Source: PALSA-1006 sp041660815
GTDB lineage: Bacteria; Pseudomonadota; Gammaproteobacteria; Burkholderiales; Gallionellaceae
NCBI GenBank assembly: GCA_041660815.1
Contig: JBAZVN010000003.1
Location: 124,001-188,000, forward strand
Reading direction: 5' to 3'
DNA: 64,000 bases
In this document: positions 16,942 through 24,548 of the stretch, in pieces
Layout of the letters: each line of letters starts with the position of its first letter
Position numbering within the stretch: the stretch's first letter is position 1
Notes under the pieces: model-generated
Database searches by the model: none
What the model was told of the DNA's origin: nothing
Seen by the model: only the letters and a program-made list of their open reading frames with translations
Program-made: the position numbers and the translations under genes

Positions 16942-18324
16942 ATGGATTACTTACCCATTTTCACCAATGTAAAAAACAAGCTTTGCCTCGTGGTGGGAGG
17001 CGGCGAAGTCGCCAAGCGCAAAGCCGGCGTGCTGTTGGAGGCTGGTGCCCAAGTGCGCGTGGTCGCGCCCGAGATTGATGCCGAGTTGGCGGGCCGCAGT
17101 GGAATTCAAACTGTTGTTGCGCGTTTTGATGCAAGCCACCTGGACGGTGTAACGCTGATTATCGCTGCGACCAATGATCGCAGCGTGAACCAGCAGGTTT
17201 CCGCGTTGGCACAGGCGCGGAATATTTCGGTGAATGTGGTGGACGACCCTGAATTGTGCAGCTTTATTATGCCGGCCATCCTTGATCGTTCGCCCTTGAT
17301 GGTGGCATTTTCCAGTGGCGGTGCCTCACCCGTGTTGACCCGCATGATGCGCGGCAAACTGGAAACAGTCATTCCGCAAAACTACAGCCGTCTGGCCGGA
17401 TTCGCCGAACGGTTTCGCGAACTGGTCAAAACGCGCGTCATCAATCCGGCCAAGCGGCGCATTTTCTGGGAAAGCGTGTTTGAAGGCGTGGTTGCCGAAA
17501 AAGTGCTGACCGGCGACGAGAGCAGTGCCGAAGCCATGCTGCATAACATGCTGGAAAGCGAAGACAATATTCAGCGCGGTGAAGTTTACCTGGTCGGTGC
17601 CGGCCCCGGCGATCCTGATTTGCTCACTTTTCGCGCCTTACGTCTGATGCAAAAAGCCGATGTTGTGGTGTATGACAATCTGGTTTCCAAGCCGATTGTC
17701 GAAATGACGCGGCGTGATGCGGAGCGGATTTTTGTCGGAAAAAAACGCGATGACCATACCTTGCGTCAGGAAGAAATTAACGAACTGCTGGTGCGTCTCG
17801 CCAAGCAGGGTAAGCGCGTACTGCGTCTAAAAGGCGGTGACCCGTTCATTTTCGGGCGCGGTGGTGAAGAGATTGAAACCTTGGCAGCGGAAGGGATTCC
17901 ATTTCAAGTGGTGCCGGGCATTACGGCGGCTTCCGGCGTTGCTTCCTACGCCGGAATTCCGCTCACCCATCGTGATTACGCACAAGCCTGCATGTTTGTA
18001 ACAGGACACCTGAAAGACGGCAGCATGGATCTGGATTGGGATGCACTGGCACGACCGAAGCAAACCGTGGTGGTTTACATGGGCTTGCACGGGCTGGATA
18101 TTCTGTGTCGCAAACTTGTCGAGCACGGCATGCCGGACATCACACCGATTGCGATTGTGCAGCAGGGTACCACCCCGAATCAGCGGGTCATTACCGGTAC
18201 TTTAGCCACTTTGCCCGGCATTGCCGAGCGCGAAAAACCGCAGGCGCCGACACTGATTATCGTTGGCGGTGTGGTCACCTTGCGTGAAAAATTAGCCTGG
18301 TTTCACCCGCAACAATCTTCATAA
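16942..18324 (+). CDS. cysG: Siroheme synthase, three-function enzyme
   Basis: The 460-residue protein fuses precorrin-2 dehydrogenase/sirohydrochlorin ferrochelatase (residues 1-200; NAD motif LVVGGGEVAKRKAGVLLEAG) to uroporphyrinogen-III methyltransferase (residues 215-460; GEVYLVGAGPGDPDLLT and RLKGGDPFIFGRGGEE). It makes siroheme from uroporphyrinogen III. Its place straight after dsrN makes sense because DsrAB needs siroheme, which DsrN then amidates. An 88-bp gap precedes it, so it may also have its own promoter. Confidence 0.95.
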   Translation: MDYLPIFTNVKNKLCLVVGGGEVAKRKAGVLLEAGAQVRVVAPEIDAELAGRSGIQTVVARFDASHLDGVTLIIAATNDRSVNQQVSALAQARNISVNVVDDPELCSFIMPAILDRSPLMVAFSSGGASPVLTRMMRGKLETVIPQNYSRLAGFAERFRELVKTRVINPAKRRIFWESVFEGVVAEKVLTGDESSAEAMLHNMLESEDNIQRGEVYLVGAGPGDPDLLTFRALRLMQKADVVVYDNLVSKPIVEMTRRDAERIFVGKKRDDHTLRQEEINELLVRLAKQGKRVLRLKGGDPFIFGRGGEEIETLAAEGIPFQVVPGITAASGVASYAGIPLTHRDYAQACMFVTGHLKDGSMDLDWDALARPKQTVVVYMGLHGLDILCRKLVEHGMPDITPIAIVQQGTTPNQRVITGTLATLPGIAEREKPQAPTLIIVGGVVTLREKLAWFHPQQSS

Positions 18325-18358
18325 CTAATCTGAAATTCAATCCAACACAAGGAGTGGC

Positions 18359-19255
18359 ATGATGAGATTTAAACGTGTTCTGTTGTCCGCATTATTGATG
18401 TTTGTATCTTTTGGCGTGCAAGCGGCAGATGTACTGCTAAAGCCTTTTGTGTTGGCTTCGAAATCTGTCGGAAGTATCGCCGAGAAATCTTCCCAGGTTA
18501 AAGCCGCCCTGAGTGCAGCCGGATTTTTGATCGTGGGTGAATATGCACCGTACTCAGGCGCGAACATCATCATCGTGACCAGTGATGAATTGAAGCGCAA
18601 TGCCGCTGCATCGGAATTCGGCGGCTACGGCGCAGTGCAGCGCGTGTCCCTCACGCAGGCGGGCAATGCGGTGCAGGTGAGTTATACCAACCCGGTGTAT
18701 CTTGCAAATGCCTACCGCATGCAAAGTGACTTAAGTGTCGTGGCAACCTCTTTAGCCAGGGCGTTGGGACGGGTGGAAGAATTTGGCGCACAGGGTTTAA
18801 CGGCTAAACAAATTCGCAAATATCATTACACTTTCGGCATGGAGTATTTTGACGATCCCAGTATCTTGGCGGAATACGGTAGTTATGAAGAGGCTGTGCA
18901 GGCAGTTGATGCCAAATTGGCCGCGAATAAAAACGGCATCGCAAAAGTATATCGTGTAGATGTTCCCGGCAAAAAAGAATCGGTGTTTGGCGTGTCGATG
19001 AAAGGGGCGGGCGATAATAAAGCCATGGATGATCGCTTCATTATGTCCGAAATAGATTTCCGCGAGGTGAAATCCACGGCGCATTTGCCCTACGAAGTTC
19101 TGGTGTCGGGCAATAAAGTGTATGCGCTGTATGCCCGTTTCCGCATCGCGATGAGCTTTCCCGATTTGAGCATGATGGGTAAAAACAGCTTTATGAATAT
19201 CATGGATTCGCCCGAAGCTATCCGCAAGGCTTTGGAGCGAGCCGTTAAAAAATAA
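18359..19255 (+). CDS. Exported protein, DUF302-like
   Basis: The 298-residue protein has a clear signal peptide (LLSALLMFVSFGVQAA, cleavage near residue 23). The following segment, with VKAALSAAGFLIVGEYAPYSGANIIIVTS and VQRVSLTQAGNAVQVSYTNPVYLANAYRM, resembles DUF302 domains. The C-terminal half has a second region with KVYALYARFRIAMSFPDLSMMGKNSF. It is predicted periplasmic. It has a good ribosome site (AAGGAGTGG) and follows cysG by 34 bp, so it likely belongs to the dsr transcript. The molecular function is unknown. Two adjacent ATGs are possible starts. Confidence 0.7.
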   Translation: MMRFKRVLLSALLMFVSFGVQAADVLLKPFVLASKSVGSIAEKSSQVKAALSAAGFLIVGEYAPYSGANIIIVTSDELKRNAAASEFGGYGAVQRVSLTQAGNAVQVSYTNPVYLANAYRMQSDLSVVATSLARALGRVEEFGAQGLTAKQIRKYHYTFGMEYFDDPSILAEYGSYEEAVQAVDAKLAANKNGIAKVYRVDVPGKKESVFGVSMKGAGDNKAMDDRFIMSEIDFREVKSTAHLPYEVLVSGNKVYALYARFRIAMSFPDLSMMGKNSFMNIMDSPEAIRKALERAVKK

Positions 19256-19266
19256 TAGGGATTTGT

Positions 19267-19737
19267 ATGTCTACTGAATTGATGGCCGCAGCCCAAGCGG
19301 GTGACTTGGCAAGTGTGAAGCATTTGCTTGCCTCCGGAGCCAATGTGAATTTCTGCGATGAACTTGGCTGGACGCCGCTGATGAAGGCTTGTTATAACGC
19401 CGAACTCAAACGTGGTTTTGCCGAGGTAGTGCAGGCATTAATAGAAGCTGGCGCCAACCTCGAAGCCCCCATCGGATATGGTGTGCGGCCACTTATGCTG
19501 GCAGCGGGTTACGGCGAAGCGGCGGTGGTCGAAGCTTTGCTGCAGGCCGGCGCAAATGTGCTGGCGCAGAATGAAGGCGGCTATACCGCGCTGATGATGG
19601 TGAAGCAAAAACATTATGTGGATGTGGTAAATCTGCTGCACGAAGCTGAGCAAATGGCGGGAATTGGTGAGGGGAGTTGCGCCAGTAAAAACGCTCCCGG
19701 ATCAAACGTTATTACTTTTATGAAGCGCCCTGCTTGA
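19267..19737 (+). CDS. Ankyrin-repeat protein
   Basis: The 156-residue cytoplasmic protein contains about three to four ankyrin repeats: DLASVKHLLASGANVNFCDELGWTPLMKAC, FAEVVQALIEAGANLEAPIGYGVRPLMLAAG and AAVVEALLQAGANVLAQNEGGYTALMMV. In each the TPLM/RPLM/TALM and LL/LI-x-GANV signatures are plain (motifs quoted in parts only: GWTPLMKAC, GVRPLMLAA, GYTALMMV). It is probably a protein-protein adaptor. It follows the exported protein by 11 bp, and nothing shows its partner. Confidence 0.88.
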   Translation: MSTELMAAAQAGDLASVKHLLASGANVNFCDELGWTPLMKACYNAELKRGFAEVVQALIEAGANLEAPIGYGVRPLMLAAGYGEAAVVEALLQAGANVLAQNEGGYTALMMVKQKHYVDVVNLLHEAEQMAGIGEGSCASKNAPGSNVITFMKRPA

Positions 19738-19767
19738 TGCTCAAAGCAAGGAAAACTGGAATCCTCT

Positions 19768-19995
19768 ATGCCCTATTATATTTACAGTATCACCGAGCGC
19801 CCAATCAAAATGCTGAAAAAAATTGAGCAGCATGACAGTTATCGGGATGCTTCCGCCCGCGTTAAACAATTGCGCGCCACAATGGATGAGAGTTCGCATG
19901 CAATTATCAAGATGATGCATGCCGAAAATGAATTGCATGCGGAAGATTTACTGAACGAGGTGCGCGAGCCTGCACCTGTGTTGGGGGATGATTAA
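19768..19995 (+). CDS. Small protein of unknown function at the end of the dsr-linked block
   Basis: This 75-residue protein is not recognised. It starts MPYYIYSITERPIKMLKKIEQ, giving a short beta-rich start, then a helix rich in charged residues (YRDASARVKQLRATMDES, ENELHAEDLLNEV). Its TAA stop directly abuts the palindromic element at 19993-20138. It follows the ankyrin gene by 30 bp on the same strand. A role linked to the sulfur operon is suggested only by position. Confidence 0.65.
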   Translation: MPYYIYSITERPIKMLKKIEQHDSYRDASARVKQLRATMDESSHAIIKMMHAENELHAEDLLNEVREPAPVLGDD

Positions 19996-20138
19996 GGGCA
20001 CCTCTAAAAATTAAATTTACTTCGCGATGCTGCGTTGCTCACAAAAAATTACTCCTTACATATCATGCATATGCTGCGTCCTAATTTTTTGCTCGCGCCT
20101 TGCCTGGCTTCGAAAATTGAATTTTTATAGGCGCCCTA
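19993..20138 (+). repeat. MITE-like palindromic element, copy 1
   Basis: A roughly 145-bp element starts AGGGCACCTCTAAAAATT right at the stop codon of the small gene and ends AATTTTTATAGGCGCCCT, so its ends are inverted copies of each other. An internal palindromic core contains AAAAAATTACTCCTTACATA and CCTAATTTTTTGCTCGCG. It carries no gene. An inverted copy lies at 20539-20682, and the thioredoxin gene sits between them. GGGCACCTCTAAAAA-type ends are known from dispersed repeats in Nitrosomonas-like genomes (recollection). It may act as a two-way terminator. Confidence 0.85.
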
Positions 20139-20147
20139 GAGGAGCCC

Positions 20148-20513
20148 TTAAAACTTGGCTTCAGCAGTAGCGTGATGTTTTTCAATTACTCGGTCGATAA
20201 ATTCGCGCAGAAAACCTTCAGTTTGAGCACTGTGAAAACGGTCGATTTCCACGCCGTGGCTGTAGGCGATGACCGTGGGAAAGCCGCGTACCTTGTGGCG
20301 TCCGGCTATTTTCATGTTTTCATCGGCATCCACGATGCCCAGCAGGAATTTGCCATCATAAACGAACACCATCTTGTGCAATAAAGGTGCCAGAACGCGG
20401 CATGGCGCGCACCACTCCGCACTGATATCCACGAGTACGGGTATCTCATTAGAGCGCGCCACTACCCGCTCGTCAAAATCAGCTTCTTCTACATTATAAG
20501 AAAAGTCAGTCAT
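20148..20513 (-). CDS. Thioredoxin-family protein
   Basis: The 121-residue cytoplasmic protein has the thioredoxin active site EWCAPCR near residue 33, the cis-proline in GFPTVIAY near 79, and the fold's length. The CAPC variant instead of CGPC suggests a shifted redox potential or partner, as in YbbN-like or specialised thioredoxins. It lies alone on the minus strand between two inverted copies of the same palindromic element. It is next to a DsrC/TusE paralogue gene, so reducing that carrier is an attractive but unproven role. Confidence 0.9.
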   Translation of the reverse strand: MTDFSYNVEEADFDERVVARSNEIPVLVDISAEWCAPCRVLAPLLHKMVFVYDGKFLLGIVDADENMKIAGRHKVRGFPTVIAYSHGVEIDRFHSAQTEGFLREFIDRVIEKHHATAEAKF

Positions 20514-20538
20514 AAATCAGTCAAGGTTAATATATTGA

Positions 20539-20682
20539 AGGGTGCCTCTAAAAATTTAATTTTCGAAGCGAGGCAAGGCGCGAACAAAAAATTAGGACGC
20601 AGCATATACATAATATGTAAGGAGTAATTTTTTGTGGGCAACGCTGCATCGCGAAGTAAATTTAATTTTTAGAGGTGCCCTT
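20539..20682 (-). repeat. MITE-like palindromic element, copy 2 (inverted)
   Basis: The sequence runs AGGGTGCCTCTAAAAATTTA to TTAATTTTTAGAGGTGCCCT and is the reverse complement of copy 1 over its whole length with a few changes. Its right end touches the stop codon (TTA on the plus strand, 20681-20683) of the DsrC/TusE-like gene. Together with copy 1 it frames the thioredoxin gene, a structure that could be moved or inverted as a unit by recombination between the copies. Confidence 0.85.
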
Positions 20683-20974
20683 AGACGCAGCCGGTTGGTT
20701 TGGGCATACCACCGTATTTGGTGATGGGTTTCATCGGGCCGGTCATCCACAGATCAAATAACTCTTTTTGATCCTCTTCGATATGTTTGGCGAATTTGCG
20801 AATAGGCGGGACTGAGCCGAATTGTTCGAAATAATCGCGGGCTTTAGTGATGTGCTCCCACTTTTTGTCGTTTAGTTCGTAGCCATCTGCTTCGGCCATT
20901 GCCCGGCCAATTTCAGGTGTCCAATCACTCATGTCAACAAGATAGCCGTCGCCATCACGATTTGGAATTTGCAT
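20681..20974 (-). CDS. DsrC/TusE-family protein with only the terminal cysteine
   Basis: The 97-residue protein shows the DsrC/TusE fold signature: DGDGYLVDMSDWTPEIGRAMA near the start and KWEHITKARDYFEQFG in the middle. The C-terminal arm is GPMKPITKYGGMPKPTGCV, so the penultimate Cys is kept but the upstream Cys of DsrC is missing (ITKYGG replaces ACKIAG). One-Cys members are TusE-like sulfur carriers, for tRNA thiolation or other transfer. The ribosome site is AAGGGG. Its stop lies against palindromic element copy 2. No tRNA-thiolation gene is nearby, so a role as an extra carrier in the sulfur pathway is possible. Confidence 0.88.
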   Translation of the reverse strand: MQIPNRDGDGYLVDMSDWTPEIGRAMAEADGYELNDKKWEHITKARDYFEQFGSVPPIRKFAKHIEEDQKELFDLWMTGPMKPITKYGGMPKPTGCV

Positions 20975-21181
20975 AATGAATACCCCTTATTGGAAACTGT
21001 TAGTGTACGCAATTAGAAATTACTTGAGTAGATTAGTCAATCACCCGAAAGGATGGGTATGTACTCCGGGGTATTGCATGAATGAACCGTGGAAGCTTTG
21101 CCACCAAAAAGTTGAGATCGGGATGTATCATTCGATAATCGCTTAAATGCAATTTATCATCGGGAAAATTCAACTGGGAAG

Positions 21182-22567
21182 ATGAACGCAAGACTCAATC
21201 GCCAAAATTTGGGCAAAGTTGTCTCGGTTCGCGGAAGTGTGGTGGATATCCGCTTCGAGCAATATTTGCCGCCGATTTATTCTCTGCTGTATGCGGGAAA
21301 GGAGCGGCATATTGCCATCGAAGTATTGGCGCAGCTCAATGCGCATCTGGTGCGTGGAATTGCGCTGACACCAACACAGGGACTGGCGCGCGGTATGCCT
21401 GTGGAAGACAGCGGCGGGCCGCTCCAGGCGCCGGTGGGCAAACAAATTTTGTCGCGCATGTTTGATGTTTTTGGTAATGCGATTGATCGCCTGCCAGCGC
21501 CTGCGGACATTGAGTGGCGCAGTGTGCATCGGGCTCCACCGCCTCTGGCGCGGCGCTCTACCCAATCCGAGGTTTTTGAAACCGGCATCAAGGTTATTGA
21601 TGTGCTGGCTCCTCTGGAGCGCGGCGGCAAGGCGGGTTTGTTTGGCGGCGCAGGCGTGGGCAAAACCGTGTTGCTTACCGAGATGATCCACAATATGGTC
21701 GGGCATCATGAGGGGGTGAGCATCTTTTGTGGAATTGGCGAACGCTGCCGCGAGGGAGAGGAGCTGTACCGCGATATGAAAACGGCCGGCGTGCTGCCCA
21801 ATATGGTGATGGTTTTCGGTCAGATGAATGAACCGCCGGGTAGTCGTTTTCGGGTGGGGCATGCCGCGCTGACCATGGCTGAATATTTTCGCGATGATGA
21901 GCATCGCGATGTGTTGCTGCTGATGGATAATATTTTTCGATTTATTCAGGCAGGTTCCGAGATTTCCGGATTGATGGGGCAGATGCCTTCGCGTCTGGGA
22001 TATCAGCCAACCATGGGCACCGAGTTGTCGGGCTTAGAAGAGCGCATTGCCAACACCGATTCGGGCGCAATCACTTCGATTCAAGCCGTCTATGTGCCCG
22101 CCGACGACTTTACCGACCCCGCTGCCGTGCATACTTTTTCGCATCTGTCGGCCTCCATCGTGTTGTCGCGTAAGCGCGCCAGCGAGGGACTCTATCCGGC
22201 TGTCGATCTGTTGCAGTCCAGTTCGAAAATGGCGACACCGGGCATTGTCGGAGAGCGCCACTATCTTCTGGCGCAGGAAATTCGCAGCACACTTGCGCAA
22301 TATGAAGATTTGAAAGATATTATCGCCATGCTGGGACTGGAACAATTATCGGTAGCAGATCGTGCCGTGGTTGCGCGTGCCAGACGCTTGGAACGTTTTC
22401 TTACCCAGCCATTTTTTACGACCGAACAGTTCAGCGGCATTAAAGGAAAATTGGTTAGTCTAAAGGACTCGCTGGACGGTTGTGAACGTATCTTGCGCGA
22501 TGAATTTAAAGATATTCCGGAGAGGGCGCTGTATATGATCGGGGCAATTGATGAGGTTCAAGTATGA
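21182..22567 (+). CDS. atpD: N-ATPase subunit beta
   Basis: The 461-residue catalytic beta subunit has the Walker A motif GGAGVGKTVLLTE near 157, Walker B in DVLLLMDNIFRF near 243 and the catalytic Glu in GIGERCREGEELY. It starts the operon, and beta-first order with atpC second is the hallmark of the laterally spread N-type ATPase. A 207-bp gap before it should hold the operon promoter. The enzyme sits on the cytoplasmic membrane face. N-ATPases are thought to work mainly as ATP-driven ion exporters beside the housekeeping F-ATPase. Confidence 0.96.
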   Translation: MNARLNRQNLGKVVSVRGSVVDIRFEQYLPPIYSLLYAGKERHIAIEVLAQLNAHLVRGIALTPTQGLARGMPVEDSGGPLQAPVGKQILSRMFDVFGNAIDRLPAPADIEWRSVHRAPPPLARRSTQSEVFETGIKVIDVLAPLERGGKAGLFGGAGVGKTVLLTEMIHNMVGHHEGVSIFCGIGERCREGEELYRDMKTAGVLPNMVMVFGQMNEPPGSRFRVGHAALTMAEYFRDDEHRDVLLLMDNIFRFIQAGSEISGLMGQMPSRLGYQPTMGTELSGLEERIANTDSGAITSIQAVYVPADDFTDPAAVHTFSHLSASIVLSRKRASEGLYPAVDLLQSSSKMATPGIVGERHYLLAQEIRSTLAQYEDLKDIIAMLGLEQLSVADRAVVARARRLERFLTQPFFTTEQFSGIKGKLVSLKDSLDGCERILRDEFKDIPERALYMIGAIDEVQV

Positions 22568-22953
22568 AACTCAAAGTGCTGTTGCCGTATCAAATTTTTA
22601 CCGAAATTGACGCGGTAAAACGTATCGTGGCGGAAACACCGCAAGGCTCATTTGGTCTGTTGCCGCAGCGGCTTGATTGCGTGGCGGTGCTGACAGCGGG
22701 CATTCTGACTTATGAAACCGAATCCGGGGGCGAGGTGTATTTGGCTGTCGATGAAGGAGTACTGATTAAGGCCGGGACTCAAGTGTTGGTGTCGGTGCGT
22801 AACGCAATCGGAGGGATGAGTCTGGGACAGCTTCGCGAAGCTGTTGAGCAGGAGTTTGTTAATCTCGACGAGGGTGAAAAACAAGTGCGTGCAGTGCTGG
22901 CAAAATTGGAGAGCGGTTTTGTCCGTCGCTTTGCGGAGCTGCATCGTGGCTGA
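22564..22953 (+). CDS. atpC: N-ATPase subunit epsilon
   Basis: The 129-residue protein begins MKLKVLLPYQIF and has the beta-sandwich pattern of epsilon subunits, including GSFGLLPQRLDCVAVLTAGILTYETESGGE and VYLAVDEGVLIK. The C-terminal helix (QLREAVEQEFVNLDEGEKQVRAVLAKLES) is compatible with a rotor/inhibitor helix. Its ATG overlaps the atpD stop (ATGA). An epsilon gene second in the operon is specific to N-type operons. Confidence 0.92.
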   Translation: MKLKVLLPYQIFTEIDAVKRIVAETPQGSFGLLPQRLDCVAVLTAGILTYETESGGEVYLAVDEGVLIKAGTQVLVSVRNAIGGMSLGQLREAVEQEFVNLDEGEKQVRAVLAKLESGFVRRFAELHRG

Positions 22954-23278
22954 GGCGGGCGGGCAACATAAACATGGCGCGACTTTTGTGCGTCAAGTGG
23001 GGGTGAAAGAAACGCGCAAGCTCAAGGCGCAACGCAGAGTCACGCAGACCGTCTGGTCCGGTTTGGGAATGATGGGCCTGGTAGGCTGGTCGGTGGCGGT
23101 GCCGACTGTGTTGGGCGCGGCGCTGGGTATCTGGCTGGATAAACATTATCCGGGCGTTCACTCATGGACGCTTACCCTGTTGATTATTGGATTGTTTATA
23201 GGCTGCTTAAATGCCTGGCATTGGGTGGCTAAAGAAGACCGTGCCATGCAAAAAGAGTGCGAGGGAAACGATGAATGA
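22946..23278 (+). CDS. atpQ: N-ATPase accessory membrane protein AtpQ
   Basis: The 110-residue protein has a basic N-terminus and two transmembrane segments (GLGMMGLVGWSVAVPTVLGAALG and LTLLIIGLFIGCLNAWHWV). It belongs to the AtpI-like small proteins placed at this position in N-type operons. The GTG at 22946 overlaps the atpC end by 8 bp, and the conserved region starts right after it, so it is preferred over the long upstream frame. AtpQ is thought to help rotor or channel assembly. Confidence 0.85.
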   Translation: MAEAGGQHKHGATFVRQVGVKETRKLKAQRRVTQTVWSGLGMMGLVGWSVAVPTVLGAALGIWLDKHYPGVHSWTLTLLIIGLFIGCLNAWHWVAKEDRAMQKECEGNDE

Positions 23279-23567
23279 TCTCATGCAATTTGCCTTGGCT
23301 TTATTGACCGGGCTGCTGCTGGGAGGGGTGTTTTTCGGCGGCCTATGGTGGACAGTGCAACAAGGCCTTGCTTCGCCCAGACCGGCATTATGGTTCGGGT
23401 TTAGTTTTATCGTGCGCACCAGCATTGTGTTGTACGGATTTTATTGGGTTGGGGCAAGTAACTGGCAGCACCTGTTATTGTGTTTGTTAGGATTCATGAG
23501 CGCACGCTTTATGATTGTCCGGCTGACCGCACCGACGCCGTCAGAGGAGGCAAACCATGCACCTTAG
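23271..23567 (+). CDS. atpR: N-ATPase accessory membrane protein AtpR
   Basis: The 98-residue hydrophobic protein has about three transmembrane segments: FALALLTGLLLGGVFFGGLWW, LWFGFSFIVRTSIVLYGFYWV and LLLCLLGFMSARFMI. AtpR is found only in N-type ATPase operons, between atpQ and atpB. The conserved Arg residues in FIVRTS and MSARFMIVR are inside or next to membrane helices and have been proposed to interact with c-subunit carboxylates. The ATG overlaps atpQ by 8 bp. Confidence 0.88.
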   Translation: MNDLMQFALALLTGLLLGGVFFGGLWWTVQQGLASPRPALWFGFSFIVRTSIVLYGFYWVGASNWQHLLLCLLGFMSARFMIVRLTAPTPSEEANHAP

Positions 23568-24237
23568 TTCCGACGAATTGGTTTTGTGGCAACACGGATT
23601 TTTCAAGCTCAATGCCACTATTCTGACTACCTGGGTGTTGATGTTTATTTTGGTCGCGGGCGCCAAACTCATTACGCGCAATCTCGGCGATGAAATCCAT
23701 ATTTCGCGCTGGCAGAGCCTGCTGGAAATCATAGTGAGCACAATTCGTAAACAGATCGAAGAAGTTGGCTTGCCGCATGCGGATAAATATCAGCCATTTT
23801 TGGGTACGTTGTTTTTGTTTATTGCTCTGTCCAATTTGTGTACTATTTTTCCCGTCTATGAACCGCCAACAGGATCGCTTTCCACCACCGCTGCACTCTC
23901 CCTGTGCGTATTTATTGCAGTGCCGCTGTTTGGCATTGCGGAAAGCGGCTGGCGGGCTTTTCTTCAGTCCTATCTGAAGCCGACCGTCATCATGCTGCCT
24001 TTCAATATTGTCGGCGAGCTGTCGCGCACACTGGCACTGGCGATTCGCCTGTTCGGCAACATGATGAGCGGTGCCATGATCATCGCCATCCTGCTGGTGG
24101 TCACCCCGTTTATTTTTCCGGTTGTAATGACCCTGCTCGGTCTGCTTACCGGCATGGTGCAGGCTTACATATTTACCATTCTTGCGACGGTCTATATTGC
24201 GGCTGCCACGCGCGCTCGGCAGGAATTGGAAGATTAA
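23557..24237 (+). CDS. atpB: N-ATPase subunit a
   Basis: The 226-residue channel subunit has five to six transmembrane helices. The essential Arg is in ELSRTLALAIRLFGNMMSG near 157-175, the helix that faces the c-ring. QAYIFTILATVYIAAA forms the last helix. It overlaps the atpR end by 11 bp. The protein starts with a short N-terminus before the first helix, as in other N-type a subunits. Confidence 0.94.
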   Translation: MHLSSDELVLWQHGFFKLNATILTTWVLMFILVAGAKLITRNLGDEIHISRWQSLLEIIVSTIRKQIEEVGLPHADKYQPFLGTLFLFIALSNLCTIFPVYEPPTGSLSTTAALSLCVFIAVPLFGIAESGWRAFLQSYLKPTVIMLPFNIVGELSRTLALAIRLFGNMMSGAMIIAILLVVTPFIFPVVMTLLGLLTGMVQAYIFTILATVYIAAATRARQELED

Positions 24238-24264
24238 AATAATCAATTAAATCAAGGAGTTATA

Positions 24265-24546
24265 ATGGAAAGCATGACACTCATTGCAATTGCATCAATC
24301 ATTACCGCCGGACTCACCATCGCTATCGGAGGGATAGGCCCGGCGCTTGGCGAGGGGAAAGCAGTCGCCACCGCGCTGAGCTCGTTGGCGCAACAGCCGG
24401 ATGCCGCGGTGACCATCACCCGCACCTTGTTTGTGGGCTTGGCGATGATTGAGTCCATCGCGATTTACTGTTTCGTAGTGTCGATGATTCTGATTTTTGC
24501 GAACCCGTTTTGGAATCATGTCATCGCTCAGGTCGCCGGCAAATAA
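24265..24546 (+). CDS. atpE: N-ATPase subunit c with two membrane glutamates
   Basis: The 93-residue hairpin protein has two transmembrane helices. Glu63 lies in AMIESIAIYCF on helix 2. Glu30 lies in GIGPALGEGKA on helix 1, where sodium-dependent rotors such as that of Ilyobacter tartaricus have Gln32. Ser64 and Tyr68 match the known sodium ligands. The Thr that binds a water in that enzyme is Ile65 here. The pattern supports sodium binding by an N-type c-ring but leaves the ion choice open. Ribosome site AAGGAG. Confidence 0.93.
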   Translation: MESMTLIAIASIITAGLTIAIGGIGPALGEGKAVATALSSLAQQPDAAVTITRTLFVGLAMIESIAIYCFVVSMILIFANPFWNHVIAQVAGK

Positions 24547-24548
24547 TC

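Noticed and set aside
21170..21904. Long minus-strand frame opposite atpD
   Set aside because: The opposite strand encodes an unmistakable ATPase beta subunit; the minus frame is His/Arg-rich noise.
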